DNA of 64,000 nucleotides from Helicobacter enhydrae (GTDB lineage Bacteria > Campylobacterota > Campylobacteria > Campylobacterales > Helicobacteraceae), in the NCBI RefSeq assembly GCF_001693335.1, contig NZ_CP016503.1, positions 372,001 through 436,000 on the forward strand, in the 5' to 3' direction. How positions within the stretch are numbered: position 1 is the stretch's first letter; every line of letters starts with the position of its first letter. This document shows, one piece after another, positions 18,842 through 28,333 of this stretch. The translations under genes and the position numbers were made by a program. Below the pieces are notes generated by a model that saw nothing but the letters and a program-made list of their open reading frames with translations, made no database searches and had not been told where the DNA came from.

Positions 18842-19886
18842 TATTCTAAGTCAAGAAGAAATTGATGCACTATTGCAAGTCGTTGATAACGATGACACGG
18901 AGGGAGAAGTTGTCGCCAAAAGTCGTCACAACGATGTCGTGCTTTATGATTTCAAACGCCCCAATCGCGTCAGCAAAGAGCAGCTAAGAGCCTTCCGCGG
19001 TATCCACGACAAACTTGCTAGGAGCCTTTCATCTCAGATCTCTGCGGCAATGCGTTCTATCGTAGAAATCAGCCTTTATAGTGTGGATCAGATGACTTAT
19101 GGGGAATTTTTGATGAGTTTGCCCAACCCCACGAGTTTCAATGTGTTCTCTATGCGTCCTCTTGATGGCACAGGAGTGCTAGAAATCAATCCTAGCATTG
19201 CATTCCCTATGATCGATCGTTTGCTAGGGGGCAAAGGAGAGCCTTACACAAACGATAGAGAGTTTAGTGGCATTGAGCTCAATCTCCTTGATTCTATTCT
19301 CTATCAGATTATGCAAAATCTAAGAGAGGCTTGGGCACCCGTTACAGAGTTTTATCCCGTGATTGACACCAAAGAGACAAGCCCATCAGTCGTGCAAATC
19401 GTCGCACAAAACGAGATTGTGATTATGGTTGTGATGGAGATTGTGATCGGCAATTCTCGCGGAATGATGAATCTATGCTATCCTGTCATCTCACTAGAGG
19501 CGATCCTCTCAAGGCTTGGCAGTCGCGATCTGATGCTCAATGGCACCAATGCCAAAAAAAGTCGCAATAGAGAACTACAAGCACTCCTAGGAGGCTCTGG
19601 CGTGATTGTCAGTGTGGGCTTGGGCAACACCTCTTTGAGTCTGCAAAAGGTGCTAGAGCTCAAAGAGGGGGACATCATCCGTCTAGACTGCCCCGCAAAT
19701 GATGAAGTCATCGTAAGTATCGATGGCAGGGAAAAATACATCGCCGAAATTGGATTGCAAAGGTATCGCAAAAGTATCCGTATCAAACAAGCGATTCGCA
19801 CCGAAAAAGATGAAGTCAAAGAAATGTTAGAACTTCTTGAAGAACAGCGTAAAATTCAAGCAGTAAAATCTAGCGAAGAAGATTAG
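18834..19886 (+). CDS. fliM: Flagellar motor switch protein FliM
   Basis: 350 residues. The N-terminus MADILSQEEIDALLQ is the CheY-P docking peptide. The CheC-like middle domain and the C-terminal SpoA domain (about 265-335, LKEGDIIRLDCPANDEV) follow. It forms the C-ring that sets the rotation direction. Eight bases overlap fliA; fliY follows after 11 bases with a strong TAGGAGGA. Confidence 0.96.
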   Translation: MADILSQEEIDALLQVVDNDDTEGEVVAKSRHNDVVLYDFKRPNRVSKEQLRAFRGIHDKLARSLSSQISAAMRSIVEISLYSVDQMTYGEFLMSLPNPTSFNVFSMRPLDGTGVLEINPSIAFPMIDRLLGGKGEPYTNDREFSGIELNLLDSILYQIMQNLREAWAPVTEFYPVIDTKETSPSVVQIVAQNEIVIMVVMEIVIGNSRGMMNLCYPVISLEAILSRLGSRDLMLNGTNAKKSRNRELQALLGGSGVIVSVGLGNTSLSLQKVLELKEGDIIRLDCPANDEVIVSIDGREKYIAEIGLQRYRKSIRIKQAIRTEKDEVKEMLELLEEQRKIQAVKSSEED

Positions 19887-19897
19887 GAGGACCCAAT

Positions 19898-20761
19898 ATG
19901 CTAGCAGAGACTTTCAAAGCTCTTACCGCACTTTTTGTTCAAGAAAGCACCGCCACTCTTGAAGGACTTCTAGGGATCAAGCCTGAAATGTCCTACAAAG
20001 ATGTCGTGCTATTGGAAAACTCCAATATGGAGTTTCCCTACATTCTCATCTCCGGCAAATGCCGATCTGAGGGAATGCAAGACGCAGATATTGCGATGAT
20101 TTTCCCAGCCCCTCTTGCCACAGCCCTATCTTCTTTGATGTTGGGTGGAGACGGAGAATCTACCGAAGAAATCACCCCTGATGATGTCGATGCGATCAAA
20201 GAGATTTCCAACAATATCTTAGGAGCAGTTTCTACAGCCCTCACAGCAGACAAAACGCTCCCATCAATGAGCTTTGAAATCTTGGATGCCCAAATCATTA
20301 CACAAGGACAAGATCTCTCTCAATACATCCGTGCATGGCACTATGACATCCAAATCAACAATATCCAATCCTACATCATCAATCTTGCTTCAGTGGAGTT
20401 TGTCGATCATTTCAACCGACTTTTTGGAGAATCCCAACCCGCCCAACAGGCACAAGAAGACAGCTCCCACACAAGTCAAGTAACCCTTGAGGAACTCAAA
20501 AACATCTCAATGCTTCTAGACATCAAACTCTCTTTGCATGTGCGTATCGGACAGAAACGGATGCTCCTCAAAGATGTGATCGCGATGGATATAGGAAGCG
20601 TGGTCGAGCTCAACCAACTCGCCAACGAATCACTAGAAGTCCTTGTCGATGACAAGCCTATCGCTAGAGGTGAGGTGGTCATCGTCGATGGCAACTTCGG
20701 AGTGCAGATCACAGAGATTGGCACACGCAAAGAACGACTAGAACAAATCAAGGTGCGATAA
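19898..20761 (+). CDS. fliY: Flagellar motor switch protein FliY
   Basis: 287 residues, the length I recall for H. pylori FliY. N-terminal CheC-like region ([20 protein letters not shown] resembles the CheC/FliY phosphatase-type helix) and C-terminal FliN/SpoA domain (about 200-285). It lacks the FliM-like EIDALL docking peptide. It works with FliM in the C-ring and may dephosphorylate CheY-P. The TAA overlaps the glyQ ATG by one base. Confidence 0.93.
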   Translation: MLAETFKALTALFVQESTATLEGLLGIKPEMSYKDVVLLENSNMEFPYILISGKCRSEGMQDADIAMIFPAPLATALSSLMLGGDGESTEEITPDDVDAIKEISNNILGAVSTALTADKTLPSMSFEILDAQIITQGQDLSQYIRAWHYDIQINNIQSYIINLASVEFVDHFNRLFGESQPAQQAQEDSSHTSQVTLEELKNISMLLDIKLSLHVRIGQKRMLLKDVIAMDIGSVVELNQLANESLEVLVDDKPIARGEVVIVDGNFGVQITEIGTRKERLEQIKVR

Positions 20762-21645
20762 TGAAAAGTTTATGCGATATTTTACTCACCCTCCAAGAGT
20801 TTTGGAAATCTCAAGGCTGCCTTGTCTTGCAACCCTATGACATTCCCGCAGGTGCAGGGACTTTCCACCCTGCGACTTTGCTCAGAAGTCTAGATTCTAC
20901 CCCTTGGAGCGTCGCCTATGTCGCCCCCAGTCGCCGTCCCACCGACGGACGCTATGGAGAAAATCCAAACAGACTCGGGACTTATTATCAGTTTCAAGTC
21001 CTGATCAAGCCCTCACCTAGCAACATCCAAGAGCTATATCTGCAATCCCTTCAGGCATTGGGTATTGACAGATCCAAGCACGACATTCGTTTCGTCGAAG
21101 ATAACTGGGAGTCTCCGACTCTCGGAGCGTGGGGGCTTGGGTGGGAAGTATGGCTTGATGGTATGGAAGTCACACAATTCACCTACTTCCAACAAGTCGG
21201 TGGTATCCCCTGCACCCCAACAGCAGTAGAGATCACCTATGGAGTCGAACGCCTTGCGATGTATATACAAGGCGTGGATAATATCTTTGACATCCAATAT
21301 GCCAATGATTCTTCTATCGTGCTTTACAAAGATGTGCATTTACAAGCAGAATATGAATTTTCAAAATACAATTTTGAAATCGCCAACATCTCTACGCTTT
21401 TTGCAATGTTTGAAAACGCCCAATCAGAAGCCAAACGCGCGATTGAAGCACAGCTCCCGCTCCCTGCCTACGACTACACGATGCTCTCTAGCCACTTTTT
21501 CAATGTCCTTGATGCACGCAAAGCCATCTCTGTCGCACAAAGACAAAACTACATCCTCAAAATCCGCGAACTCTCCAAAGCCTGTGCCACGCTCTACAAA
21601 GAACAAGAGGCAGAGAGAAACGCAAGGATACAAAAATCCCACTAA
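20761..21645 (+). CDS. glyQ: Glycyl-tRNA synthetase alpha subunit
   Basis: 294 residues, the catalytic class II subunit of the alpha2beta2 enzyme. Visible are [59 protein letters not shown] (motif 2) and [12 protein letters not shown] (motif 3). The beta subunit gene glyS is not in this window. It is read through from the flagellar operon and is followed by a tRNA promoter. Confidence 0.97.
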   Translation: MKSLCDILLTLQEFWKSQGCLVLQPYDIPAGAGTFHPATLLRSLDSTPWSVAYVAPSRRPTDGRYGENPNRLGTYYQFQVLIKPSPSNIQELYLQSLQALGIDRSKHDIRFVEDNWESPTLGAWGLGWEVWLDGMEVTQFTYFQQVGGIPCTPTAVEITYGVERLAMYIQGVDNIFDIQYANDSSIVLYKDVHLQAEYEFSKYNFEIANISTLFAMFENAQSEAKRAIEAQLPLPAYDYTMLSSHFFNVLDARKAISVAQRQNYILKIRELSKACATLYKEQEAERNARIQKSH

Positions 21646-21652
21646 TTTTGTG

Positions 21653-21658
21653 TATAAT
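21653..21658 (+). promoter_or_regulatory. -10 box (TATAAT) of tRNA-Pro
   Basis: TATAAT ends 8 bases before the tRNA 5' end, so transcription would start at or next to the mature 5' end. Confidence 0.6.
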
Positions 21659-21666
21659 TACGACTT

Positions 21667-21744
21667 CGGAGTATGGCGCAGCCTGATTAGCGCGCACCCT
21701 TGGGGTGGGTGAGGTCGTGGGTTTGAATCCCGCTACTCCGACCA
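21667..21744 (+). tRNA. tRNA-Pro (anticodon GGG)
   Basis: The acceptor arms CGGAGTA and TACTCCG pair, with discriminator A and encoded CCA (21742-21744). The anticodon stem CACCC/GGGTG encloses the loop TTGGGGT, giving anticodon GGG for CCC/CCT codons. The T arm CGTGGGTTTGAATCCCGC is intact. Length is 78 bases with CCA. Confidence 0.95.
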
Positions 21745-21813
21745 TTCTCTCAACTCACACTTCCTGCTTTGGATTTTAAGCTTGTTTTTATCTTAATTCT
21801 TTAAGATTTCTTA

Positions 21814-21819
21814 TATAAT
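21814..21819 (+). promoter_or_regulatory. -10 box (TATAAT) for the AT2 leader/autotransporter
   Basis: TATAAT lies 60 bases before the leader ATG at 21879. An AT-rich inverted repeat (ATCTTAA ... TTAAGAT) lies just upstream near 21790-21807 and may end the tRNA transcript. Confidence 0.55.
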
Positions 21820-21878
21820 TCACTTGATTTAAGGTATTCTAAAAATCGCTAGATTTCGCAGTTAAAGGAGACATTTAC

Positions 21879-21977
21879 ATGCAAAAGGTAATCAAGACAA
21901 CTAAAAATATAGTGGGGGGGGGGTATGATGAAATCTTACAAGCCCCTCATCGCCACTTCGTTGGCATTGGCACTTAG
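21879..21977 (+). other. Leader ORF upstream of AT2, out of frame with it at G10
   Basis: ATG 21879 follows AAAGGAG. It reads MQKVIKTTKNIVGGG and then continues in the wrong frame to TAG 21975-21977. The distance to the AT2 ATG is 46 bases, so in-frame joining needs 9 or 12 G, the same register as AT1 although the leader peptide differs. Confidence 0.5.
21914..21923 (+). repeat. G10 homopolymer, candidate phase-variation tract of AT2
   Basis: Ten G directly before T-ATG-ATG of AT2. The following bases match AT1 and AT3 almost exactly, while the leader sequence upstream does not. Confidence 0.85.
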
Positions 21978-24900
21978 TGCAAGTGTGGCAAGCGCAGCCA
22001 CAGATTGTAATGGCAACACAAGTGCGATCTGCTATAGTTTCAACAATGGGCAATTTTTCAGACCAATAACTCAAGTGCAAATCAGTGCAGGAGCTTCGTC
22101 TCCGACATTCAACCAACTGCAAGATAGCAGTGGCACAGCCTTGCAAGATCTTACATTGCAGTTCCAGCACTCTCTTACCACAAGTGCAGATTTCGCATCA
22201 TCCACATTCACTCTAAAAGGTTTGAACACTCAAATCAAGCTTACCAACAAAGATAAGGGGCTTCAGCTACTCAAAAGCGATAATACCAATGGCACCCTCA
22301 CGATTGATTTTGGAAAAGCCCCAAAAGGAGATTTTGAACAAAACCTTTCTCGCAAAGCTATTCTTAATTTTGAAGGCGTAACAAATGACACTTCAAATAC
22401 AGCCCTTAAGGGCAATATCAAAGTTTTAGCCAATAACTATAAAAATGGTGGTGACAGCGTAGAAGCCACTTTCAAAGGGGATATGGTAGGTGATATCAAT
22501 ATTGAAGGACAGCTTGTTACAGACCCTGAGCAAGTATATACACGAATTAAAACAAATTTCACTTTTGAAAATGGAGCAAGTCTTAAGGGTAATTTGACAA
22601 CAAGGATAGCACAAGGAGGACAAAACTTCATTTTTAAAGATGGTGGAAATATTGAGGGAAATATTGAATCGTATGGAAGCTTTTTTATTAATGGCGTAGG
22701 CTGGGGCGATTGGGATGGCTCTGACACCAATGTCAATATCACTTTTAAACAACACGGCAACACAACTAATGTCATCAAAGCCAAAGCAAGTGCCAATACA
22801 AAGCGTATTTATGCTTGGGCTGGAATCAGAGAACACGGAAAGGGCAGGAATAATGCTCACAATCGAATCCTTTTTGAAGGCAATGGGCAAATCGGAGAAA
22901 GTGAAAGTAATCGTATGGATATCACTGTAGCCTCATCAGGTTTTTCCAATACAGAAGCCCACAATTTGATTCAATTCAAAGGCAGTGCCACTCTGTATCT
23001 AGACAATCTAAAAACAGAAGATTGGGTGTCTGGTGATCGCCTCAATGTTATTAGTCTTGATGCTAAATCAAATGGCACACTTAAAATCAATACAATCGAA
23101 TCAAAAGGCGATCATAATGCAGGGCGTAACTACATCGGAAAGGGGCTTTTAAAATTTGCAAATGGTAATAATGGTGAAGCAAAAGACTTGGTGCTAGACA
23201 TTGATGAAACCTTACTCAAAAGCTCGGAGTATAATAAAATCTCCACTTATACAAAAGAGCGTAGAGCCAAAGGCGAGCTCACAGTCAATCAAATTAGGGT
23301 TACTGATAATTTCAAAGAAAGAGGGGGAACAAATGGAATCTTTGTGCAGAATTTAACTGTTCAAAGTGGCATTCTATCACGTCGCTCAAACGGTTATTAT
23401 AATGACACCTATCATCGTAATATCATTTCTACTGAAATGTTAAATGCCGATAGAATCTATTCCCAATATAAAGGGGAAAATGTTGTTTTTGTAGATAGCC
23501 TAACAATTAGTAATGGAATTTTCTCTGCTGATGATGGAATTAATAATATTTTTATCAGCAAAGCTAGCAATACAATCGGAGCAAATGGGATTGCAGAAAA
23601 TGGCACAACAGCCACACCTGGCAACAATATTTACTCTATCGTTACTTACAGTGGTGGAAACAATATCATCAATCTTGAAAACAACGGCACTACGCTTACT
23701 TTACAAAAAGAAGTAAGACAGACTTGGCAAGGTTGGCAAACCACATTCAATCTCAATGGGGACAACAACAACATCGAGGTGAAAGGTGGCAGTGATGCAA
23801 GCATTGGCATTAGTAATGTTGGAATCGATGTTGGAGGAGGGAGCACCAACGCAAGACCCGGAATGACTTTCAACTTCAATGGAAACAATGGAGTGCTTGA
23901 TGTCAAAAACAATAGTGATGAAAGCGGAAAGGGGAATATCGTTGTAGGACACGACAAAGGGGATAAAAATGCCAAACTCACCTTTAATTTTAAAGGCAAC
24001 AACACAACGATTAAAGGCAATATCACTACTCAAGGTGGAGGAAATATAAACGAGAAAAACACTACAACTTTTAATATCACTAATGGCAACAATGTGGAAG
24101 TGCAAGGCACTATCAAGAATCAAAAATCCAATCATACCACTGATACAAGAACGCCAACTGATTCTGCTCAAACCATTTTCAACTTCCAATCCCCAACATC
24201 AGGTAATGGAGCGATAACCACCCTAGCACTCAAAAACAACATTGAGAACACTTCAGGGAATATAGAGTTCAATTTCAATGCAGGGGATTCAAGAGTGAGT
24301 GTAGTAAGTGGCGAAACTTCCAAAATCACCACCACAGCTCAAGGAGCCACCACAACTTTCAATCTTGCCAATGGTGCCAATGCAACCATAGAACAAGCGA
24401 TTGAAACTACTGCAGGAAGCACAAACATTGCTTTTAACGGCAATTCCACCCTCACGCTAAAAGGACAAACCAACCAAATCACTAAGCTTACTGCCAACGC
24501 CACAGAATCCACTCTCAATCTTACAAATGGGACTGCTACTATCACAACCACAGAGATTGGAAATGGAAGCACACTGAGTTTTCAATCTCCAAATGAAAAA
24601 ATCAAAACAGACACCCTCAAACTCAGCACTGGTGCCAAATCAGGCAAAATCAATCTCTCAAGCAATGCTCAAACTAATCTAGGGACAACCCACAACTTCA
24701 ACCTCCTAGAGATTGGAAAAACAAACCAAGCAGATCCACAAAGTGTAGGACTCTCTTCAAGCAACCTCACCTTTGTTGTCTCTGTGGATACTGAAGCAAC
24801 ACAAGAAGGTAGCAAAATCGGAGGCACAAGTGTAGGAGCAAGTGGTGGCACCTACGGACACGCCTATTCTGATCGTGTTGTCATCTTAAGTGTAGGAAAC

Positions 24901-26379
24901 AACAATCAAGGCAACACTGCTCTCAAAGAACAGATTGCCGTTGCTATCGACCCTAGCCAAACTTCAAGTATCAAATATTCAAGTGGTGGCACAGAGACAG
25001 AACACAACATTGCCGTCGCTACCATAAAAAATAGAGATAATAGCGATAATGTCAATAATGCCCTAGCCACATTCACCTCCATTGAAACAATCAATGGTGG
25101 AGAAAAGATTCAAGTCGAATTCGTCAAAGTAGCCACAAATGCAAATGGTAAAGTCAATGGGGCAACAGATAAAGGCAAAGCACAAGAGAGTGGTGACTAC
25201 ACCACCTACTTCCTAGGCAAAGCAATCAGTCTAGGAGTGGATAATACCACCCAACAAGCTCTCACTTCTGCTCTCTCTATCAATTATGATTTATACATTG
25301 CAAACCTCAATTCTCTTAACAAACGAATGGGAGAACTTAGAGACAATCCTTACACTCAAGGAGTATGGGCTAGAGTGTTTGGAGGACTCCAAGAATCTAA
25401 CTTTGGATTGGGAGCACGCACAAGCTATGTGACTGCTCAAGGAGGATATGATTATGCACTAGAAACAGAGGGTGCCAAAAACTACATAGGACTTGCATTC
25501 TCTTATATGCACTCTAAGGGTGAGAGCAACAAAGCCACTCAAGCTAGCAATGCAATCAATGTGAGTGGTATCAATACTATCTATCTCTCCAATATCCAAT
25601 CAAGTGGATATGAAATTGCTCTTTACAATTCTTATGTGAGCAATGTAGGTCTTTATAATGACACAATTGCCAAACTCAGCTATATCACTTCTGATTTTTC
25701 TTTGAGCAATAGTAGTGATCACAACAACACTGCAAACAATCTAGGATTCACTCTCTCCAATGAAGTGGGTTATCGTTTCATTCTAGGAGAACAACAAGAT
25801 TATTTCATTGATCCACAATTAGAGTTAAGCTTAGGTTATCTCAATCAATCTGACTTCACCACCAAGATGAAAACTAGAAGTGGTAAAGGCAATCAACTCA
25901 AAGCACTCCAAGAGAGTGTGTTTTTGACTAGAACTAGACTAGGAGCTAGTTTTGGTAAAAAGATTGTAGAACAAGACAAAAACATCTCTCTTTATGTTGG
26001 AACATTCTATGAATATGATCTTGTCACAGGAGGATCCAACAAACTCACTACAAGCACAACAAAAGCTTACAATCCTGAGTTTGCTTCCAATGGTAGAGTG
26101 GTTTTAAATGTAGGAAGCAATCTAGAGCTTAATCAATCCACTAGAGTCTATGTGGATGTAGAGAAAAGCTTTGGAGACAAACTAAGGACACAACTCCAAT
26201 TCAATCTAGGAGCTAGATATAGCTTTGGAGAGAAAACAAGTATTGAGAATATAAAAGCACAAACCACTGCTCCTTTGAGAGTAGGAAATACTCCTACAGA
26301 GGAAACAGAAAAAGATCAAATAGTTCCTACTATCTCCAACAAAGCCAAAGACACAAGAGCAAAAGCTGCTAATCAGTAG
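21925..26379 (+). CDS. Autotransporter-like surface protein AT2
   Basis: 1484 residues. Signal peptide 1-24 (MMKSYKPLIATSLALALSAS then VASA), then a Cys pair (CNGNTSAIC). A long Asn/Thr/Gly-rich passenger contains many TTFNLNG and FNFNGN-type strands (residues about 590-900). The barrel runs from about 1142 to 1435 and is followed by a tail of about 49 residues after LGARYSF. The passenger shares its first 400 or so residues in pattern with AT1 and AT3 and then diverges, with a larger beta-helix than AT1. Bases 25198-26231 match AT1 3060-4093 with one difference (25884). Only Cys near the N-terminus are present, consistent with outer-membrane export through the Sec and BAM route. Confidence 0.88.
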   Translation: MMKSYKPLIATSLALALSASVASAATDCNGNTSAICYSFNNGQFFRPITQVQISAGASSPTFNQLQDSSGTALQDLTLQFQHSLTTSADFASSTFTLKGLNTQIKLTNKDKGLQLLKSDNTNGTLTIDFGKAPKGDFEQNLSRKAILNFEGVTNDTSNTALKGNIKVLANNYKNGGDSVEATFKGDMVGDINIEGQLVTDPEQVYTRIKTNFTFENGASLKGNLTTRIAQGGQNFIFKDGGNIEGNIESYGSFFINGVGWGDWDGSDTNVNITFKQHGNTTNVIKAKASANTKRIYAWAGIREHGKGRNNAHNRILFEGNGQIGESESNRMDITVASSGFSNTEAHNLIQFKGSATLYLDNLKTEDWVSGDRLNVISLDAKSNGTLKINTIESKGDHNAGRNYIGKGLLKFANGNNGEAKDLVLDIDETLLKSSEYNKISTYTKERRAKGELTVNQIRVTDNFKERGGTNGIFVQNLTVQSGILSRRSNGYYNDTYHRNIISTEMLNADRIYSQYKGENVVFVDSLTISNGIFSADDGINNIFISKASNTIGANGIAENGTTATPGNNIYSIVTYSGGNNIINLENNGTTLTLQKEVRQTWQGWQTTFNLNGDNNNIEVKGGSDASIGISNVGIDVGGGSTNARPGMTFNFNGNNGVLDVKNNSDESGKGNIVVGHDKGDKNAKLTFNFKGNNTTIKGNITTQGGGNINEKNTTTFNITNGNNVEVQGTIKNQKSNHTTDTRTPTDSAQTIFNFQSPTSGNGAITTLALKNNIENTSGNIEFNFNAGDSRVSVVSGETSKITTTAQGATTTFNLANGANATIEQAIETTAGSTNIAFNGNSTLTLKGQTNQITKLTANATESTLNLTNGTATITTTEIGNGSTLSFQSPNEKIKTDTLKLSTGAKSGKINLSSNAQTNLGTTHNFNLLEIGKTNQADPQSVGLSSSNLTFVVSVDTEATQEGSKIGGTSVGASGGTYGHAYSDRVVILSVGNNNQGNTALKEQIAVAIDPSQTSSIKYSSGGTETEHNIAVATIKNRDNSDNVNNALATFTSIETINGGEKIQVEFVKVATNANGKVNGATDKGKAQESGDYTTYFLGKAISLGVDNTTQQALTSALSINYDLYIANLNSLNKRMGELRDNPYTQGVWARVFGGLQESNFGLGARTSYVTAQGGYDYALETEGAKNYIGLAFSYMHSKGESNKATQASNAINVSGINTIYLSNIQSSGYEIALYNSYVSNVGLYNDTIAKLSYITSDFSLSNSSDHNNTANNLGFTLSNEVGYRFILGEQQDYFIDPQLELSLGYLNQSDFTTKMKTRSGKGNQLKALQESVFLTRTRLGASFGKKIVEQDKNISLYVGTFYEYDLVTGGSNKLTTSTTKAYNPEFASNGRVVLNVGSNLELNQSTRVYVDVEKSFGDKLRTQLQFNLGARYSFGEKTSIENIKAQTTAPLRVGNTPTEETEKDQIVPTISNKAKDTRAKAANQ

Positions 26380-26392
26380 TGGGATACTAAAA

Positions 26393-26430
26393 GGGGGAGG
26401 GGGTGATTCAGAAGCAAAGGGGAAAGGGGG
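26393..26430 (+). other. G-run cluster just after AT2 (potential G-quadruplex)
   Basis: G5, G5, G4, G5 with the same spacers (1, 15, 3) as after AT1, while the bases in the long spacer differ. That suggests the G-runs are what is kept. Confidence 0.4.
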
Positions 26431-26464
26431 TGAATAAAAGCAAAGGGGGGCTAAAAGGGGATAA

Positions 26465-26660
26465 GGATCATCATTCCTTATAAGAAGTATCGAGCCTTTG
26501 GTGGGGCATTTGGTGTCAAATGTCCCTTAGAATGCTCCTACAGACAAATTGTGCTGTTGTTTTCATTTAGATTCTTTAGAATCTCCTTCCTGCCTATTGT
26601 CCGATAGGCAGGGGTGTTTTACAAAACTCAATACTTAACCCCCAACGCCAAACAAAACCA
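26465..26660 (+). repeat. Repeat module C, copy 2 (downstream of AT2)
   Basis: Matches 4455-4650 with only a few changes. In the first hairpin (26503-26526) one arm reads CAAATGTCCC rather than CAAATGCCCC, which keeps pairing as G-T. The second hairpin is unchanged. A degenerate module E follows at about 26668-26735. Confidence 0.75.
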
Positions 26661-26839
26661 TAAACACAAAGCCTCATTATTTCATACAATCACGGCAAAC
26701 TGCCTCCCAAACTAACCTTGTAGAACCAAAAAGGATTCTGAAATTACCAAAAGTGCGGTTTCACAAAACGCTGTCCGCTGTCTCTCTTTTTAATTTTTGC
26801 TTTTGCCAAAGCACGCTTCTTGGCTTCCAAATCCCACTT

Positions 26840-26931
26840 TGTTTTTTCTATAAGGGGGACAAGGGGGTTTATTGCGAGGCACCCCCTTATCCCCCTTAAA
26901 ATCCCCCAAACCCCTGCCCGCTTTTTGTGTG
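26840..26931 (+). repeat. Repeat module A, copy 2
   Basis: Same G/C-rich hairpin as 4921-5014, with one C fewer in the right arm. It ends TTTTTGTGTGACAACCCAAC, an ending shared with the copy at 27750. The stretch to 27199 is rich in GATTCT/AGAATC and has no gene. Confidence 0.8.
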
Positions 26932-27199
26932 ACAACCCAACGATAGAGTGCAATATGTTTGTTTTATTGTGTTTGGTGGTTTTTTGATTTGAATCTTGAT
27001 TCTAGATTCTTGTTTTTGTTTAGATTCTTTAAATTCTTAGAATCTTTAGAATCTTTGTGAAAGCATTTTTGATTCTTAGATTTTTACTTTTGATTTGAAT
27101 CTTGAATCTTGGTTTTCTTTCTGATTATTTGATTTGGTTTTTGTTTCTTGGAATCTTTAGTATCTCTTTACAATCTTTTAAAACCCTAAAAAATACAAA

Positions 27200-27380
27200 A
27201 CCCTCACTATTTCAATATAAGCACAAACAACTGCTTCCCAAACCAACCTTGTAGAACCAAATAAGGATTCCAAGTCAATGTAATCTTGAACGAGCCTTGC
27301 TAATGCAATGCTGGGGTTATGGGGGTTGTTAAGGGGGATAAGGGGAACGCTTGCTATAAGTTCCCCTTGCCCCCCTTAAG
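27200..27380 (+). repeat. Repeat modules E and B, copy 2
   Basis: E (27200-27266) and B (27267-27380), with the B hairpin arms TTAAGGGGGATAAGGGGAA and TTCCCCTTGCCCCCCTTAA. It is followed by AGAGATCCTAGGGGATTCTA, a flank shared with the B copies at 28092 and 54528. Confidence 0.78.
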
Positions 27381-27540
27381 AGAGATCCTAGGGGATTCTA
27401 GAATTGTATAAAGGGTGGTTTATCCAAGGCAACTTGAAAAGAAAGAGAATCTAAACCAAGCTTGAAAAACTAGAAAATGTGCTTTTGCAAAACCAATCCC
27501 AAAAATAAAACCCCATTAGATTCTAGAATCACCTCAAATC

Positions 27541-27590
27541 TCATTTGTGCAAAACACCATTTACTAGTCATTTTTTGCGATTGGATTCTT
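27541..27590 (+). repeat. Repeat module D, copy 1
   Basis: TCATTTGTGCAAAACACCAT then TTACTAGTCATTTTTTGCGA and TTGGATTCTT. Copies occur at 54047-54096 and 55575-55624, each between a B and an A module. Confidence 0.65.
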
Positions 27591-27749
27591 GTGTTGAAAT
27601 TGGCTTGAGAGGCTCTATACTCTTTGGTGATTCTTTGATTGCTGAATCCTGGTTTGAGTGAAGCACAGATTTAGAGAATTCTTGATTTGTTTTCTAGTTT
27701 TTGAGATTGGTTTTGCCAAAGCACACTTCTTAATCATCAAATCCCACTT

Positions 27750-27843
27750 TGCTTTTTTCTATAAGGGGGACAAGGGGGTTTATTGCGAGGCACCCCCCTT
27801 ATCCCCCTTAAAATCCCCCAAACCCCTGCCCGCTTTTTGTGTG
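27750..27843 (+). repeat. Repeat module A, copy 3
   Basis: Nearly identical to the other A copies. The complete cycle E-B-D-A-E spans 27200 to 28027, so this island contains one whole repeat unit of about 0.83 kb. Confidence 0.8.
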
Positions 27844-28026
27844 ACAACCCAACGATAGAGTGCAATATTTGAGTTTGATTCTTGTTTGGTGGTTTTTTGA
27901 TTTGATTTTAGATTTATTGATTTGAATCTTGAATCTTAGAATCTTTGTGAAAGCATTTTTGATTCTTTGGATTCTTAGATTTTTAGAATCTATTTACAAT
28001 CTTTTAAAAAATCACAAAATATATAA

Positions 28027-28206
28027 ACCCTCGATATTTCAATATAAGCATAAACAACTGCTGACCAAACCAACCTTGTAGAACCCAAAAAGATTCCAAG
28101 TCAATGTAATCTTGAACGAGCCTTGCTAATGCAATGCTGGGGTTATGGGGGTTGTTAAGGGGGATAAGGGGAACGATTGCTATAAGTTCCCCTTGACCCC
28201 CTTAAG
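28027..28206 (+). repeat. Repeat modules E and B, copy 3
   Basis: E (28027-28091) and B (28092-28206). The flank after B runs to about 28310, just before the lepA stop codon at 28334, so the island ends almost at the gene boundary. Confidence 0.78.
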
Positions 28207-28333
28207 AGAGATCCTAGGGGATTCTAGAATTGTATAAAGGGTGCTTTGCTCAAGCCAACTTGAAAAGAAACTCCAAACCAAGCTTGAAAAACTAGAAAAT
28301 GTGCTTTTCCGGTAGAGATTTTGTGAAACACAT

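Noticed and set aside
26744-26953. Minus-strand frame through module A (69 residues), with a relative at 55575-55775
   Set aside because: Not conserved in frame between all copies and without ribosome site; better explained as repeat DNA.
27658-27858. Short frames through module A giving a shared peptide (FFYKGDKGVYCEAPPLSP), also at 55595-55783
   Set aside because: They exist only because the module is repeated. Other A copies shift the frame, no ribosome site is present, and the composition follows the hairpin arms.
26380-28333. CRISPR array or insertion sequence in the repeat islands
   Set aside because: Repeats are long, unevenly spaced and of several kinds; there are no short direct repeats with spacers, no transposase and no clear target duplication. 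A miniature mobile element cannot be fully excluded.
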